Under the pieces are notes generated by a model, which worked only from the letters and a program-made list of their open reading frames with translations, made no database searches and was not told the origin of the DNA. A DNA stretch of 42,422 nt from Mycobacterium sp. (GTDB lineage: Bacteria > Actinomycetota > Actinomycetes > Mycobacteriales > Mycobacteriaceae). The DNA is taken from positions 1-42,422 of the forward strand of contig JAGQTU010000028.1 in assembly GCA_020438865.1 (NCBI GenBank). Reading direction: 5' to 3'. Both the position numbers and the translations under genes were made by a program. Positions 1 through 10,463 of the stretch are shown piece after piece. Numbering within the stretch: the stretch's first letter is position 1; each line of letters starts with the position of its first letter.

Positions 1-1338
1 ACCCCCGGTCACGAGGCGTTCACCGCGATGCGTGCCCGCGGTGCGAAGGCCACCGACATCGCGATCCTGGTGGTCGCCGCCGACGACGGCGTCATGCCGC
101 AGACGGTGGAGGCCATCAACCATGCGCAGGCGGCCGACGTGCCGATCGTGGTCGCGGTCAACAAGATCGACAAGGAGGGCGCCGACCCGGCCAAGATCCG
201 GGCGCAGCTCACCGAGTACGGGCTGGTGGCCGAGGACTTCGGCGGCGACACGATGTTCGTCGACATCTCGGCGAAGAACGGCACCAACATCAAGGCGCTC
301 GAGGAGGCGGTGCTGCTGACCGCCGACGCTGCGCTGGACCTGCGGGCCAACCCCGACATGGAAGCCCAGGGTGTGGCCATCGAGGCGCACCTGGACCGCG
401 GCCGCGGCCCGGTGGCCACCGTGCTGATCCAGCGCGGCACGCTGCGGGTCGGCGACTCGGTGGTGGCCGGCGACGCCTACGGGCGGGTCCGTCGCATGGT
501 CGACGAGCACGGCGAGGACGTCGACGCGGCCTACCCGTCGCGGCCGGTGCAGGTCATCGGCTTCACCTCGGTGCCCGGCGCGGGTGACAACTTCCTGGTC
601 GTCGACGAGGACCGCATCGCCCGCCAGATCGCCGACCGGCGCAGCGCGCGCAAGCGCAATGCCCTGGCGGCCCGGGCCCGCAAGCGGATCAGCCTGGAGG
701 ATCTGGATTCGGCGCTGAAGGAAACCAGCCAGCTGAACCTGATCCTCAAGGGCGACAACGCCGGTACCGTCGAGGCGCTCGAGGAGGCCCTGCTGGGCAT
801 CGAGATCGACGACGAGGTGGAACTACGCGTCATCGACCGCGGCGTCGGTGGTGTCACCGAGACCAACGTCAACCTGGCGTCGGCGTCGGATGCCATCATC
901 ATCGGCTTCAACGTCCGCGCCGAGGGCAAGGCCACCGAGCTGGCCAACCGCGAAGGTGTGGAGATCCGCTACTACTCGGTGATCTACCAGGCGATCGACG
1001 AGATCCAGAGCGCGCTCAAGGGCATGCTCAAGCCGATCTACGAGGAGCGCGAACTGGGCCGGGCCGAGATCCGTGCGATCTTCCGCAGCTCGAAGGTCGG
1101 CAACATCGCCGGCTGCCTGGTGCAGTCGGGGATCATGCGCCGCAACGCCAAGGCCCGGCTGCTCCGCGACAACGTCGTGGTCGCGGAGAACCTCACGGTG
1201 TCCTCGCTGAAGCGGGAGAAGGACGACGCCACCGAGGTGCGCGAGGGCTACGAATGCGGTCTGACGCTGACGTACTCCGACATCAAGGAGGGCGACATCA
1301 TCGAGACCTACGAGCTGGTTGAAAAAGAGCGGGTCTAG
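1..1338 (+). CDS. infB: Translation initiation factor IF-2, C-terminal part (5' end outside window)
   Basis: GTPase that delivers initiator fMet-tRNA to the 30S subunit and promotes subunit joining. The frame is open from base 1, so the start lies upstream. The first residues, TPGHEAF, complete the G3 motif (DTPGH). They are followed by the G4 motif NKID and the G5 motif SAKN, then the beta-barrel domain II, domain III and the C-terminal fMet-tRNA-binding domain, which ends YELVEKERV. About 445 residues are present, roughly half of a mycobacterial IF-2. It is followed by rbfA 36 bases later, the usual infB-rbfA order. Identification is secure from the G motifs and the neighbours. Confidence 0.97.
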   Translation, partial: TPGHEAFTAMRARGAKATDIAILVVAADDGVMPQTVEAINHAQAADVPIVVAVNKIDKEGADPAKIRAQLTEYGLVAEDFGGDTMFVDISAKNGTNIKALEEAVLLTADAALDLRANPDMEAQGVAIEAHLDRGRGPVATVLIQRGTLRVGDSVVAGDAYGRVRRMVDEHGEDVDAAYPSRPVQVIGFTSVPGAGDNFLVVDEDRIARQIADRRSARKRNALAARARKRISLEDLDSALKETSQLNLILKGDNAGTVEALEEALLGIEIDDEVELRVIDRGVGGVTETNVNLASASDAIIIGFNVRAEGKATELANREGVEIRYYSVIYQAIDEIQSALKGMLKPIYEERELGRAEIRAIFRSSKVGNIAGCLVQSGIMRRNAKARLLRDNVVVAENLTVSSLKREKDDATEVREGYECGLTLTYSDIKEGDIIETYELVEKERV

Positions 1339-1374
1339 CCGCCTGATGAGCGAAGCGAAGAAGGCAGTTCGGTA

Positions 1375-2878
<1,504 letters not shown>

Positions 2879-2882
2879 GGGA

Positions 2883-4199
2883 TTGACACAACCCGACGCC
2901 GCCTCGCCGCGGCGGATCGCGGCGCTGGCGCTTCCGGCGCTCGGCGTGCTGGCCGCCGAACCGATCTACCTGCTGTTCGACATCGCCGTCGTCGGCCGCC
3001 TCGGGGTGCTGCCCCTGGCCGGGCTGGCGATCGGTGGGCTGATCCTCTCGGTGCTCAGCTCGCAGCTCACCTTCCTGTCCTACGGCACCACCGCCCGCTC
3101 GGCGCGGTTCTACGGCGCCGGTGATCGCACGGCCGCTGTCGGGGAGGGTGTGCAGGCCACCTGGCTGGCGCTGGGCCTCGGCCTGACCATCGTCGCGCTC
3201 GTCCAGGTGGCCGCGGTGCCGATCGTCTCGGCGATCGCCGCGGGCGGGGACATCGCGGCGGCGGCCATGCCGTGGGTGCGCATCGCGATCGCCGGTGTGC
3301 CTGCGATCCTGATCTCGGCGGCCGGCAACGGCTGGATGCGCGGCGTGCAGGACACCATGCGTCCGCTGCGCTACGTGCTCATCGGGTTCGGCGCCTCGGC
3401 GGTGCTGTGCCCGCTGCTGGTTTACGGCTGGCTGGGTGCGCCGCGCCTGGAATTGGCCGGTTCGGCGGTGGCCAACCTGGTGGGGCAGTGGCTGGCGGCG
3501 CTGTTGTTCTGCCGAGCCCTGTTGGTGGAGCGGGTGCCGCTGCGGTTGGACCTTTCGGTGCTGCGCGCGCAGGTGGTGATGGGTCGCGATCTGGTGCTAC
3601 GCACCATGGCTTTTCAGGCCTGCTTCATCTCGGCGGCGGCGGTGGCGGCCCGGTTCGGTGCCGCGGCGCTGGCCGCCCATCAGGTGGTGCTGCAGTTGTG
3701 GAATTTCCTTGCGCTGGTGCTGGATTCGCTGGCGATCGCCGCGCAGTCGTTGGTCGGCGCGGCGCTCGGGGCGGGTCAGACCACGCACGCCAAGTCGGTG
3801 GCATGGCGGGTGACGGTGTTCTCGACGCTCGCCGCCTCGGTGCTGGCGACGGTGTTCGCCGTCGGCGCCTCGGTGCTGCCGTCGCTGTTCACCGATGACC
3901 GGTCGGTGCTCGACGCGATGGGCGTGCCGTGGTGGTTCATGGTGGCCCAGTTGCCGATCGCCGGCATCGTGTTCGCCCTCGACGGCGTGTTGCTCGGGGC
4001 GGGGGATGCCGCGTTCATGCGCAGTGCGACGTTGGTCAGCGCTTTGGTCGGGTTCCTGCCGCCGATCTGGCTGTCGCTGGTGTTCGGCTGGGGTCTGGTC
4101 GGTATCTGGTCGGGGCTGAGCGCATTCATGGTGTTGCGGCTGGGCTTCGTCGGCTGGCGGGCGTTCTCCGGCCGCTGGGTGGTGCCGGGAACGGGTTAG
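2883..4199 (+). CDS. dinF: MATE-family efflux protein DinF
   Basis: Multidrug and toxic compound extrusion transporter with about 12 hydrophobic membrane segments along roughly 438 residues. Characteristic stretches are LALPALGVLAAEPIY near the N terminus, GNGWMRGVQDTMRPLRY in the first half and FALDGVLLGAGDAAFMR near the C terminus, all close to mycobacterial DinF as I remember it. The open frame runs back to 2685 inside nrnA, but the hydrophobic family start begins just after the TTG at 2883, four bases past the nrnA stop. The exact start is uncertain; GTG codons at 2844 and 2847 in the same frame are alternatives. Co-directional with infB-rbfA-nrnA and probably one operon. Confidence 0.92.
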   Translation: MTQPDAASPRRIAALALPALGVLAAEPIYLLFDIAVVGRLGVLPLAGLAIGGLILSVLSSQLTFLSYGTTARSARFYGAGDRTAAVGEGVQATWLALGLGLTIVALVQVAAVPIVSAIAAGGDIAAAAMPWVRIAIAGVPAILISAAGNGWMRGVQDTMRPLRYVLIGFGASAVLCPLLVYGWLGAPRLELAGSAVANLVGQWLAALLFCRALLVERVPLRLDLSVLRAQVVMGRDLVLRTMAFQACFISAAAVAARFGAAALAAHQVVLQLWNFLALVLDSLAIAAQSLVGAALGAGQTTHAKSVAWRVTVFSTLAASVLATVFAVGASVLPSLFTDDRSVLDAMGVPWWFMVAQLPIAGIVFALDGVLLGAGDAAFMRSATLVSALVGFLPPIWLSLVFGWGLVGIWSGLSAFMVLRLGFVGWRAFSGRWVVPGTG

Positions 4200-4214
4200 G
4201 TGTCGACGATCTGA

Positions 4215-4913
4215 TCACTGCTCAGGCGGTAGACCACTAGCCGGCACCTCCGGCTGTTCGGCGGCGATCTCTGCCGTCGGCTTGGCGGCACTGGCCCTTT
4301 CGGTGATCAGGTTCGCGCCCAGCAGCACCACGCTGCCGATGATCGCCATCGTCACTCCGAGAATGTGGTTGCGGGACTGCTGGGCCTGCTTGGCGTTGAG
4401 CGCCTGGTCGATCTCGGCGTTCTGCTTCATCAGCTCCGGGACCCTGGCCTGTCCCTTGGCGATGATCTCCTGCTCCTTGGCCTTGACTGCCTTGTAGCCC
4501 GCGGCCGTCAGGTTCGCCCGCACCTGGTCGTTCAGTTGGGTGTAGGCGGCCATCTCGGTCTCGTAGTCGAGCTGGTGCTCCAACGCCAGCTCCCCGAGCA
4601 TGTTCCGGACGGGGGTGGCGCGATCCAGCATGTTGCCCTTGATGAGGTCGGCGACCAGGCCGTCATCGGCGGCGGCCTGCGCGGCCAACACGAAGATCAG
4701 GTCGCCCTGCTGGTTGGCGATGAAGTACTCGGACTGCAGCCGATTGAGGCGGTCGATCGCCGTGCTGTTGGCCGACCGGGTGTCGGCCAGCTGCTGGATC
4801 TGGCCGGTCAGGTTGTCCGTCACCAGCAGCGCCCACAGTGCGCCGAGCGTGGAGAACAGGAAGCCGGCGATCAGGGCGATCACCTTGCCGTGCCGGGCGA
4901 AGAACGTACGCAT
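4215..4913 (-). CDS. Two-helix membrane protein with extracytoplasmic helical domain, unknown function
   Basis: I do not recognise a named family. The 232-residue product has a transmembrane segment at about residues 10-32 and another at about 183-205. The roughly 150 residues between them are predicted largely alpha-helical and rich in Q, A, E and K. A short proline-rich cytoplasmic tail ends the protein. This layout resembles the four-helix-bundle sensor of chemoreceptors (4HB_MCP) without any HAMP or signalling domain, so it may be a stand-alone sensor or scaffold; this is inference. It converges on dinF, with 15 bases between the stops, and has its own upstream region carrying a 10-bp inverted repeat (4947-5012). 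Confidence 0.7.
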   Translation of the reverse strand: MRTFFARHGKVIALIAGFLFSTLGALWALLVTDNLTGQIQQLADTRSANSTAIDRLNRLQSEYFIANQQGDLIFVLAAQAAADDGLVADLIKGNMLDRATPVRNMLGELALEHQLDYETEMAAYTQLNDQVRANLTAAGYKAVKAKEQEIIAKGQARVPELMKQNAEIDQALNAKQAQQSRNHILGVTMAIIGSVVLLGANLITERASAAKPTAEIAAEQPEVPASGLPPEQ

Positions 4914-4946
4914 CGGCAGTCACTGTGTCAGAGGTTGCGCAGCGTC

Positions 4947-5012
4947 GAGTCAGAACTGACGCACAAGATGTGCAAGGTGGATTCAAGGTGAGCTGTGCCG
5001 GAGTTCTGACTC
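4947..5012. promoter_or_regulatory. Inverted repeat upstream of the two-helix membrane protein gene
   Basis: GAGTCAGAAC at 4947-4956 is exactly complementary to GTTCTGACTC at 5003-5012. A further GAGTCAG lies at 5022-5028, at the end of echA16. The elements are upstream of the minus-strand gene starting at 4913. They could be paired operator half-sites or a long-loop hairpin ending echA16. The repeat is seen directly; the role is inferred. Confidence 0.35.
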
Positions 5013-5024
5013 AATGCGAAGGAG

Positions 5025-5783
5025 TCAGTTGACCTGCGCGCGGCCCCGCTCGATGACCCCGGCCCGGCTGGCGGCGATGTCGTCACCGGTGGTGGAGCGC
5101 ATCCACTGCCGTGCCGACTCGGCCTCCAGCCACAGCCCCGCGCTGGTCTGCTCGGCGTCGATGCGGTGATAGGAGTCCAGCAGCGCGCGGATGGCCTTCT
5201 GGTTGTTGCCGACGATGGAGGCCGCCACCGCCCGCGCGGTCGGCAGCAGCTCCTCGTGGGCGACCACCTGCGTCACCAGCCCGGCCCGCAGCGCGTCCTC
5301 GGCCGACAGGTAGTCGCCGGTCAGGCTCATCCGCCGCGCCATGCCGATGCCCACCTTCTGCGGCAGCCGCACGGACAGGCCCCAGGTGGGCAGCAGCCCC
5401 ACCCGCGCGTGGGTGTCGGCGAACCGGGCCCGCTCGGAGGCGATCAGGATGTCGCAGTACAGCGCCAGTTCCAGCCCGCCCGTCACCGCGGCGCCGTTGA
5501 TGGCGCCGATCACCGGCTTGCTCATCGGCGGCCACTTCGGCGAGATATCGGGCAGCTCGGTGGTGTTGCCGAGTTCCTTGAGGTCCAGACCGGCGCAGAA
5601 CACCGGGTCGGCGCCGGTGAAGATGACGACATCGACGCCGTCGTCGGCCTCGGCGTCACTCAGCGCGGCGAAGAACTGCTTGCGCAGGGCGCTCGACAGC
5701 GCGTTGCGGGAATCGGGCCGGTTCAGCGTGATCGTGCGAACCCGGTCGCCGGTCTCGGTGAGCAGGATGTCGTCGCTGGGCAT
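5025..5783 (-). CDS. echA16: Crotonase-family enoyl-CoA hydratase/isomerase EchA16
   Basis: Member of the crotonase superfamily, acting on acyl-CoA thioesters in fatty acid metabolism. The 252 residues show the N-terminal LNRPDSRNALS motif, an oxyanion-hole stretch FCAGLDLKEL and INGAAVTGGLELALYCDI. The first catalytic glutamate (equivalent to E144 of rat crotonase) is present in GLELAL. The second position falls in ADTHARVGL, where it is not Glu, so classical hydratase activity is not assured. It is very close to M. tuberculosis EchA16 (Rv2831) as remembered. Start ATG at 5783. Confidence 0.9.
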   Translation of the reverse strand: MPSDDILLTETGDRVRTITLNRPDSRNALSSALRKQFFAALSDAEADDGVDVVIFTGADPVFCAGLDLKELGNTTELPDISPKWPPMSKPVIGAINGAAVTGGLELALYCDILIASERARFADTHARVGLLPTWGLSVRLPQKVGIGMARRMSLTGDYLSAEDALRAGLVTQVVAHEELLPTARAVAASIVGNNQKAIRALLDSYHRIDAEQTSAGLWLEAESARQWMRSTTGDDIAASRAGVIERGRAQVN

Positions 5784-5871
5784 ATCGACACCGTAGCCAG
5801 GGGTCGAAATGCCCTGTCGCCGGGGCAGCGCAAAGCGTCACCCTGGGTATTCGGGGGAGGACTCGGGGGAT

Positions 5872-5917
5872 GTCCGGTGCCGCGGAGGTCGGGGGCTGCG
5901 GCACCGGACGCACCTCC
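5872..5917. promoter_or_regulatory. Strong 12-bp inverted repeat with possible pseudoknot, ahead of the DUF2277 gene
   Basis: GTCCGGTGCCGC at 5872-5883 is perfectly complementary to GCGGCACCGGAC at 5898-5909, with a 14-base loop. The loop bases GGAGGT (5884-5889) can pair with ACCTCC at 5912-5917, giving an H-type pseudoknot. The element lies between divergent echA16 and the DUF2277 gene, and ends about 15 bases before that start codon. Its position suggests a leader RNA or a protein-binding palindrome; no U-tract follows, so a terminator is less likely. Confidence 0.5.
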
Positions 5918-5932
5918 GGTTACGTTGGAAGG

Positions 5933-6196
5933 ATGTGCCGGAACATCACCGAGCTGCGCGGCCTAGAGCCGGCGGCCACCCCCGATGAAATCACCGCCGC
6001 GGCGCGGCAGTACGTGCGCAAGGTCAGCGGCATCACCCGGCCGTCCGACGGCGTCGCCCCGGCGTTCGAGGCCGCGGTCGCCGAGGTGACGGCGACCACC
6101 GCGCGCCTGCTCGCCGAGTTGCCGCCCCGACGCCAGCCACCCAAAACCGTTCCGCCGCTGCGCCGTCCCGAGGTGCGGGCGCGATTGTCAGGCTAA
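5933..6196 (+). CDS. DUF2277 family protein
   Basis: Small 87-residue protein of unknown function. The family signature is at the N terminus, MCRNITELRGLEPAAT, followed by a helical segment (DEITAAARQYVRKVSGI) and a basic, proline-rich C terminus. I place the start at the ATG at 5933, preceded immediately by GGAAGG, because the family begins with MCRNI. The upstream codons back to 5870 in the same frame run through the hairpin and look non-coding. The next gene begins 13 bases downstream and may be co-transcribed. Confidence 0.85.
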   Translation: MCRNITELRGLEPAATPDEITAAARQYVRKVSGITRPSDGVAPAFEAAVAEVTATTARLLAELPPRRQPPKTVPPLRRPEVRARLSG

Positions 6197-6208
6197 AGTC
6201 CAGAGTCC

Positions 6209-7147
6209 ATGAGACTCCTGCGTCTGCTGATGGTGTGCGCACTGCCGGCCGCGTTCCTGCTGGCCCCGGGCGCCGCTGCGGCACCATCCTCCGATGACGC
6301 TGCCGCTCAACTCAATTCGTTGTTCGACGGGCCCGGCGTGGTGTTTCGCGGCCCGGAGAACTGCGTCAGCGACACCGCGGCCGACCCCTTCGAGGATCCC
6401 GCCACACTCGCCTACTGCGCGGTGAAGGACCCGTTCGGGGCGCTCGGTGGCCCGTCGGCGGGCGGCCCGGTGGATGCCTTCGTCCCCGCCGCGAACCGCT
6501 TCGAGTTCGGTCAGCCGCTCGACTGTGACACCACCGCGCCCAACGGCGACGGCTGCCCGGTGGTCACCGGCGCGGCGACGCTGCTGCGCAACGGGCTGCC
6601 GGTCCGGCTGTTCGGGGTCTGCGCGAAGACCGGCGCCAAGGATTGCGCGGTGCTGGGCACCATCACCGACCCGGACTGGCAACCCGACGGGGTTTTCATC
6701 CTGATGGACCCCGGCGCGGTGGATGTGCACTGCGAATACGCCCAGGACGCCGGCCGCAACGGCTGCAACGAGAACGATGCCTACACCGTCGGGCAGCCAC
6801 GGCCGTCGTGTTCCGTGCGGCCGGACGACCCGCAGTGCGAGTTCGGCGCCGACGAGCAGGAGCAGATGCTGGCCGCCTACTCCCGCTACTGCGGCGCGCA
6901 CGCGAAGGACTGCCTGGAGAACCAACTCGAGGCGCAGTGGAGCCCGCAAGCCGTGCTCGCGATCGGCTACCTGGCCCGCGGCGACCAACGGTGGGACTGT
7001 GCGGCATCGCAGGTCAAGGCGCAGCGGTTCGCCGACGCGGTCAACGCGCGGTGGGGGATGCAGCTGCCCCTGGTGCTGACCTACCTCGACGTCACTGAGG
7101 GACGCGTGGTGTTCGCAGACGCCGATCGCGGCTGTACACCGCCGTGA
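6209..7147 (+). CDS. Secreted Cys-rich protein, unknown function
   Basis: 312 residues with a clear Sec signal peptide (MRLLRLLMVCALPAAFLLAP, then GAAAAP with likely cleavage near residue 25). The mature part has about a dozen cysteines spaced through the chain, for example ENCVSD, DCDTT, DGCPVV, VHCEY, NGCNEN, PSCSV, YCGAH, KDCLEN and DRGC. This suggests a disulfide-stabilised exported protein. Many Asp/Asn-rich turns (TAPNGDGCP, DAGRNGCNENDA, DADRGC) look like possible divalent-cation sites, but I cannot match a known fold. Its stop overlaps the GTG start of the next gene (GTGA), indicating translational coupling. Confidence 0.75.
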   Translation: MRLLRLLMVCALPAAFLLAPGAAAAPSSDDAAAQLNSLFDGPGVVFRGPENCVSDTAADPFEDPATLAYCAVKDPFGALGGPSAGGPVDAFVPAANRFEFGQPLDCDTTAPNGDGCPVVTGAATLLRNGLPVRLFGVCAKTGAKDCAVLGTITDPDWQPDGVFILMDPGAVDVHCEYAQDAGRNGCNENDAYTVGQPRPSCSVRPDDPQCEFGADEQEQMLAAYSRYCGAHAKDCLENQLEAQWSPQAVLAIGYLARGDQRWDCAASQVKAQRFADAVNARWGMQLPLVLTYLDVTEGRVVFADADRGCTPP

Positions 7148-7689
7148 CGCCCGCGCTGAAGGAGTGGAGCGCGGCGGTGCACGCACTGCTCGGCGGTCGC
7201 CAAACCGTCCTGCTGCGCAAGGGCGGCATCGGCGAGAAACGCTTCACCGTCGCCGCCGACGAATTCCTGTTCTTCCCGACGGTCGCGCACAGCCACGCCG
7301 AACGGGTCCGCCCCGAGCACCGCGACGTGCTGGCCACCGCCGCGGCCGACAGCACCGACAGTCGCCTCACCATCCGGGCAGCCGCGAAAGTCGTTGCGGC
7401 CGTTGCCGTCACCCGGCCCGAGGTGCTACGGACGATCGAGGACCTGCACATCTGGACCGCCGACTCGGTGCGTGCCGACCGGCTGGACTTCCGCCCGCGG
7501 CACCAGTTGACCGTGCTGGTGGTGCAGGCCATCGCCCTGGCCGAACCGATCACCCTGCCCCGCGAACCGGAGTACGCCGGCTGCAACAGCTGGGTCGAGC
7601 TTCCGGTGGCGGCCCAATTCGGCCAGCCGGTGCACGACGAAGCCGCGTTAGCCGCGGTCGCGCGCCGGGTTCGCGACGCCGTCGGCTGA
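7144..7689 (+). CDS. DUF1802 family protein
   Basis: 181 residues. The N-terminal ALKEWSAAVHALLGGRQTVLLRKGGIGE followed by an FLFFPT stretch is the recognisable DUF1802 pattern; function unknown. The GTG at 7144 overlaps the upstream stop by four bases. The C-terminal 42 bases overlap the convergent hydrolase gene on the other strand. Confidence 0.8.
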   Translation: MTPALKEWSAAVHALLGGRQTVLLRKGGIGEKRFTVAADEFLFFPTVAHSHAERVRPEHRDVLATAAADSTDSRLTIRAAAKVVAAVAVTRPEVLRTIEDLHIWTADSVRADRLDFRPRHQLTVLVVQAIALAEPITLPREPEYAGCNSWVELPVAAQFGQPVHDEAALAAVARRVRDAVG

Positions 7690-9435
7690 CGGCGGCGCAT
7701 CGGAGGCCGGCAGCAGCAGCCTGGACACCCCGCCTGCGCCGTGGTGCACGGTGTGCGTCGAGCCGACCATGCGATGCCCGGTCAGCACCGGTTCGCCGGT
7801 GCCCAGATTGCGGGCGTAGCGCGGATGCGACCCGCCGGCGACCAGCACCCGCACCCGCGACCCGGTGCGGAACCGGTGCGCGATGGCGTCGAGCTCGATG
7901 CGGATCGGGCCGTCCGGCAGCGCGGTGAACCGGCGGAAGCCGTCGCTGACGTTTCGGGAGTGCCCGCGCGGGTCGACCTCGCTGATCCGCACGAACAAGT
8001 CGAAGTGCGGGTTGTCGGACTCGTGGGCCACCTCGATCACCGGGTTGCCGCACACGTAGAGGTCGGCGTCGAGCGGTCCGCTGGTGAATACCAGCACGTC
8101 GCCACGCCGGGCCAGCCGATCGTCACGGGTGTAGCCGCTGTCCGAGGACAGCAGCCGGCCGCCCACGGTCGGGGTCGGTTCGGCAGGGTCATAGCGGAAC
8201 CGAGACGGCTCGGCGTCGCCGGCCGGGGCCTTCGCGGACAGCCCGCCGCCGGGCTGCAGGTACAGCACGCCCTCGCCGGTGGCCGGCGGCCAGTCCGGCA
8301 GGTCGACCCAGCCGTGGTTGGTGACGTACGCCCGGACCCGGCCGGGTCGGCTGGGCGCCGGCCCCTTGGCCAGATGCGCGCCGAGCCAGACCAGCGTCTC
8401 CCGGGTGGCCTCGCCGAGCGCCTTGGCCATCATGTCGGTATGGGTCCACGGGCCGATGGTCATCGCGACGTCGACGCCGCGGCCGTGCAGGTGCTGGAAC
8501 TGCGCGATGGTCTGTTCCAGGAACAGATCCTGCCAGCCGCTGAGCAGCAGCACCGGCACGTTGCAGCGGTCCAGCGCATCGGTCATCCGCATGGTCTCCC
8601 AGAACGGGTCGTCGGCATCCGGATGCTCGATCCACGACTCGTACCACGGCGACGCTTCGCCGAGGAGTTGCCGGCCGGCGGTGTTCAGCGGCAGGCCGTG
8701 CGCACTGCGGGTGACCCGGCGCCGTGCGCGGGCCTGATAGGCCAGCCGCCGCAGCGGGGGCGCCTCCTGATGGGCCACCATGTCGGACCAGCCGAGGAAG
8801 TCGTTGAGCGAGAACGAGCCGGTGCCCCACGACGACGCGTGGAAATCATGCGGCCCGACGCTGATGACGGCGGCGGCCAGTTCCGGTGGCGGGTCGGCCA
8901 GCAGCGCCCACTGGGTGTAGCCGAGATAGGACAACCCGATGGTGGCGAATGTGCCGGTGAACCAATGCTGTTCGCGCAACCAGACGACGGTGTCGGCGGC
9001 ATCGTCCGCCTCGTGGATCATCGGCACGAACTCACCACCCGACCCGAACGTGCCCCGCACGCTCTGCAGCAGCACGTGATAGCCGCGCGCGGCGTACAGC
9101 TCGGCGTAGACGAGGTTGAACGGAAACGAGCGACCGTAGGGGCCGCGCACCAGGATGGTGCCGGCCGGCCGGGTGGTGATCGGCGCGTAGTGGGTGGCGT
9201 GCAACTCGACGCCGTCGCGCATCGGAATCCGCACGCCGCGGTGGATGAGGTAGTCGGTGGACGGTGGCGGCAGGTGCAGCGCGCGAGCCACGCCACGGTC
9301 GGTGAGGTGTCGCAGGCGGCCGGTCACGCCGTTCAGAATATGTAGTGCGGCGAAGGCGCCGCCGGGCCCGGCATCCCCGGCTCCGGCAGGGTCGCTGCCG
9401 GCCTTCCGGAATACCGTCGTGACCAGCCCGAACAA
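7648..9435 (-). CDS. CocE/NonD family hydrolase (X-Pro dipeptidyl-peptidase-like)
   Basis: 595-residue serine hydrolase. The alpha/beta-hydrolase core carries VRGPYGRS, QSVRGTFGSGG and the nucleophile elbow GLSYLG (serine of GxSYxG). The C-terminal half is the beta-sandwich typical of the X-Pro/CocE family (DADLYVCGNPVIEV, FVRISEVDPRGHSRNVSDGF). M. tuberculosis Rv2800 has the same architecture and region. Substrates are probably esters or amides and are not known. The first ~60 residues precede the conserved YLIHRGVRIPMRDGVEL segment, and the exact start is less certain. It is divergent from pptH, sharing the 92-base intergenic region 9436-9527. Confidence 0.88.
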   Translation of the reverse strand: MFGLVTTVFRKAGSDPAGAGDAGPGGAFAALHILNGVTGRLRHLTDRGVARALHLPPPSTDYLIHRGVRIPMRDGVELHATHYAPITTRPAGTILVRGPYGRSFPFNLVYAELYAARGYHVLLQSVRGTFGSGGEFVPMIHEADDAADTVVWLREQHWFTGTFATIGLSYLGYTQWALLADPPPELAAAVISVGPHDFHASSWGTGSFSLNDFLGWSDMVAHQEAPPLRRLAYQARARRRVTRSAHGLPLNTAGRQLLGEASPWYESWIEHPDADDPFWETMRMTDALDRCNVPVLLLSGWQDLFLEQTIAQFQHLHGRGVDVAMTIGPWTHTDMMAKALGEATRETLVWLGAHLAKGPAPSRPGRVRAYVTNHGWVDLPDWPPATGEGVLYLQPGGGLSAKAPAGDAEPSRFRYDPAEPTPTVGGRLLSSDSGYTRDDRLARRGDVLVFTSGPLDADLYVCGNPVIEVAHESDNPHFDLFVRISEVDPRGHSRNVSDGFRRFTALPDGPIRIELDAIAHRFRTGSRVRVLVAGGSHPRYARNLGTGEPVLTGHRMVGSTHTVHHGAGGVSRLLLPASDAPPSADGVANPARDRG

Positions 9436-9527
9436 GCTGACGACGAGGCGCGCCTCGGCTGGTATGCGTCACGCCCCGACCGGTTGGAAGTCCAGCCGAG
9501 GCCGCTGCGCCAGTAGGCTGGGCGGTT

Positions 9528-10463
9528 GTGGCTCCCACCCTCTGGGCAATCAGCGACCTGCACACGGGTCATACCGGCAACAAGCCGGTCACCGAGTCGC
9601 TGTACCCCTCGACGCCGGACGACTGGCTGATCGTCGCCGGTGACGTCGCCGAGCGCACCGACGACATCCGCTGGTCGCTGGACCTGCTGCGCCGCCGCTT
9701 CGCCAAGGTCATCTGGGTGCCCGGCAACCACGAACTGTGGACCACCGGCAAGGATCCGGTGCAGGTGTTCGGCCGCGCCCGCTACGACTACCTGGTGAAC
9801 ATGTGCGACGAGATGGGTGTCATCACCCCCGAGCACCCGTTTCCGGTGTGGACCGAACAGGGCGGCCCGGCGACCATCGTGCCGATGTTCCTGCTCTACG
9901 ACTACACGTTCCTGCCGGCGGGTGCACGCACGAAGGCCGAGGGACTGGCGATCGCCAAGGAGAACAACGTCGTGGCCACCGACGAGTTCCTGCTCTCCAG
10001 CGAGCCGTACGCCACCCGCGACGCGTGGTGCCGCGATCGGCTGACCTACACCAGGGGCCGACTCGAGGAACTGGACTGGATGACCCCGACGGTCCTGGTG
10101 AACCACTTCCCGCTGCGCCGCGAACCCTGCGACGTGCTGTTCTTCCCGGAGTTCTCGCTGTGGTGCGGGACCGTGGAGACCGCCGACTGGCACACCCGCT
10201 ACAACGCGGTGTGCTCGGTGTACGGACACCTGCACATCCCGCGCACCACCTGGTACGACGGGGTGCGCTTCGAGGAGGTGTCGGTCGGCTACCCGCGAGA
10301 GTGGCGGCGCCGCAAGCCTTATCGCTGGATGCGCCAGATCCTGCCCGATCCGCAGTACGCGCCCGGTTACCTCAACGAGTTCGGTGGCCACTTCACGATC
10401 ACCGCGGAGATGCGGGAGCAGTCAGAGAAGTTCCAGGAACGGCTGCGCAGCCGACGCCGATGA
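9528..10463 (+). CDS. pptH: Metallophosphoesterase, 4'-phosphopantetheinyl hydrolase
   Basis: Calcineurin-like phosphoesterase of 311 residues. Metal-binding blocks are SDLHTGH (D10, H12), VAGDVAE, PGNHELW and the C-terminal VYGHLHIPRT. The M. tuberculosis orthologue Rv2795c, immediately upstream of pptT, was shown to remove phosphopantetheine from carrier proteins, opposing PptT. The start is the GTG at 9528. The stop overlaps the ATG of pptT (ATGA). The synteny with pptT makes orthology convincing. Confidence 0.9.
   Translation: MAPTLWAISDLHTGHTGNKPVTESLYPSTPDDWLIVAGDVAERTDDIRWSLDLLRRRFAKVIWVPGNHELWTTGKDPVQVFGRARYDYLVNMCDEMGVITPEHPFPVWTEQGGPATIVPMFLLYDYTFLPAGARTKAEGLAIAKENNVVATDEFLLSSEPYATRDAWCRDRLTYTRGRLEELDWMTPTVLVNHFPLRREPCDVLFFPEFSLWCGTVETADWHTRYNAVCSVYGHLHIPRTTWYDGVRFEEVSVGYPREWRRRKPYRWMRQILPDPQYAPGYLNEFGGHFTITAEMREQSEKFQERLRSRRR

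Noticed and set aside
7741-9345. 534-residue plus-strand frame opposite the CocE hydrolase
   Set aside because: Arg/Val/Gln-rich shadow without motifs; the hydrolase on the other strand has its nucleophile and family segments.
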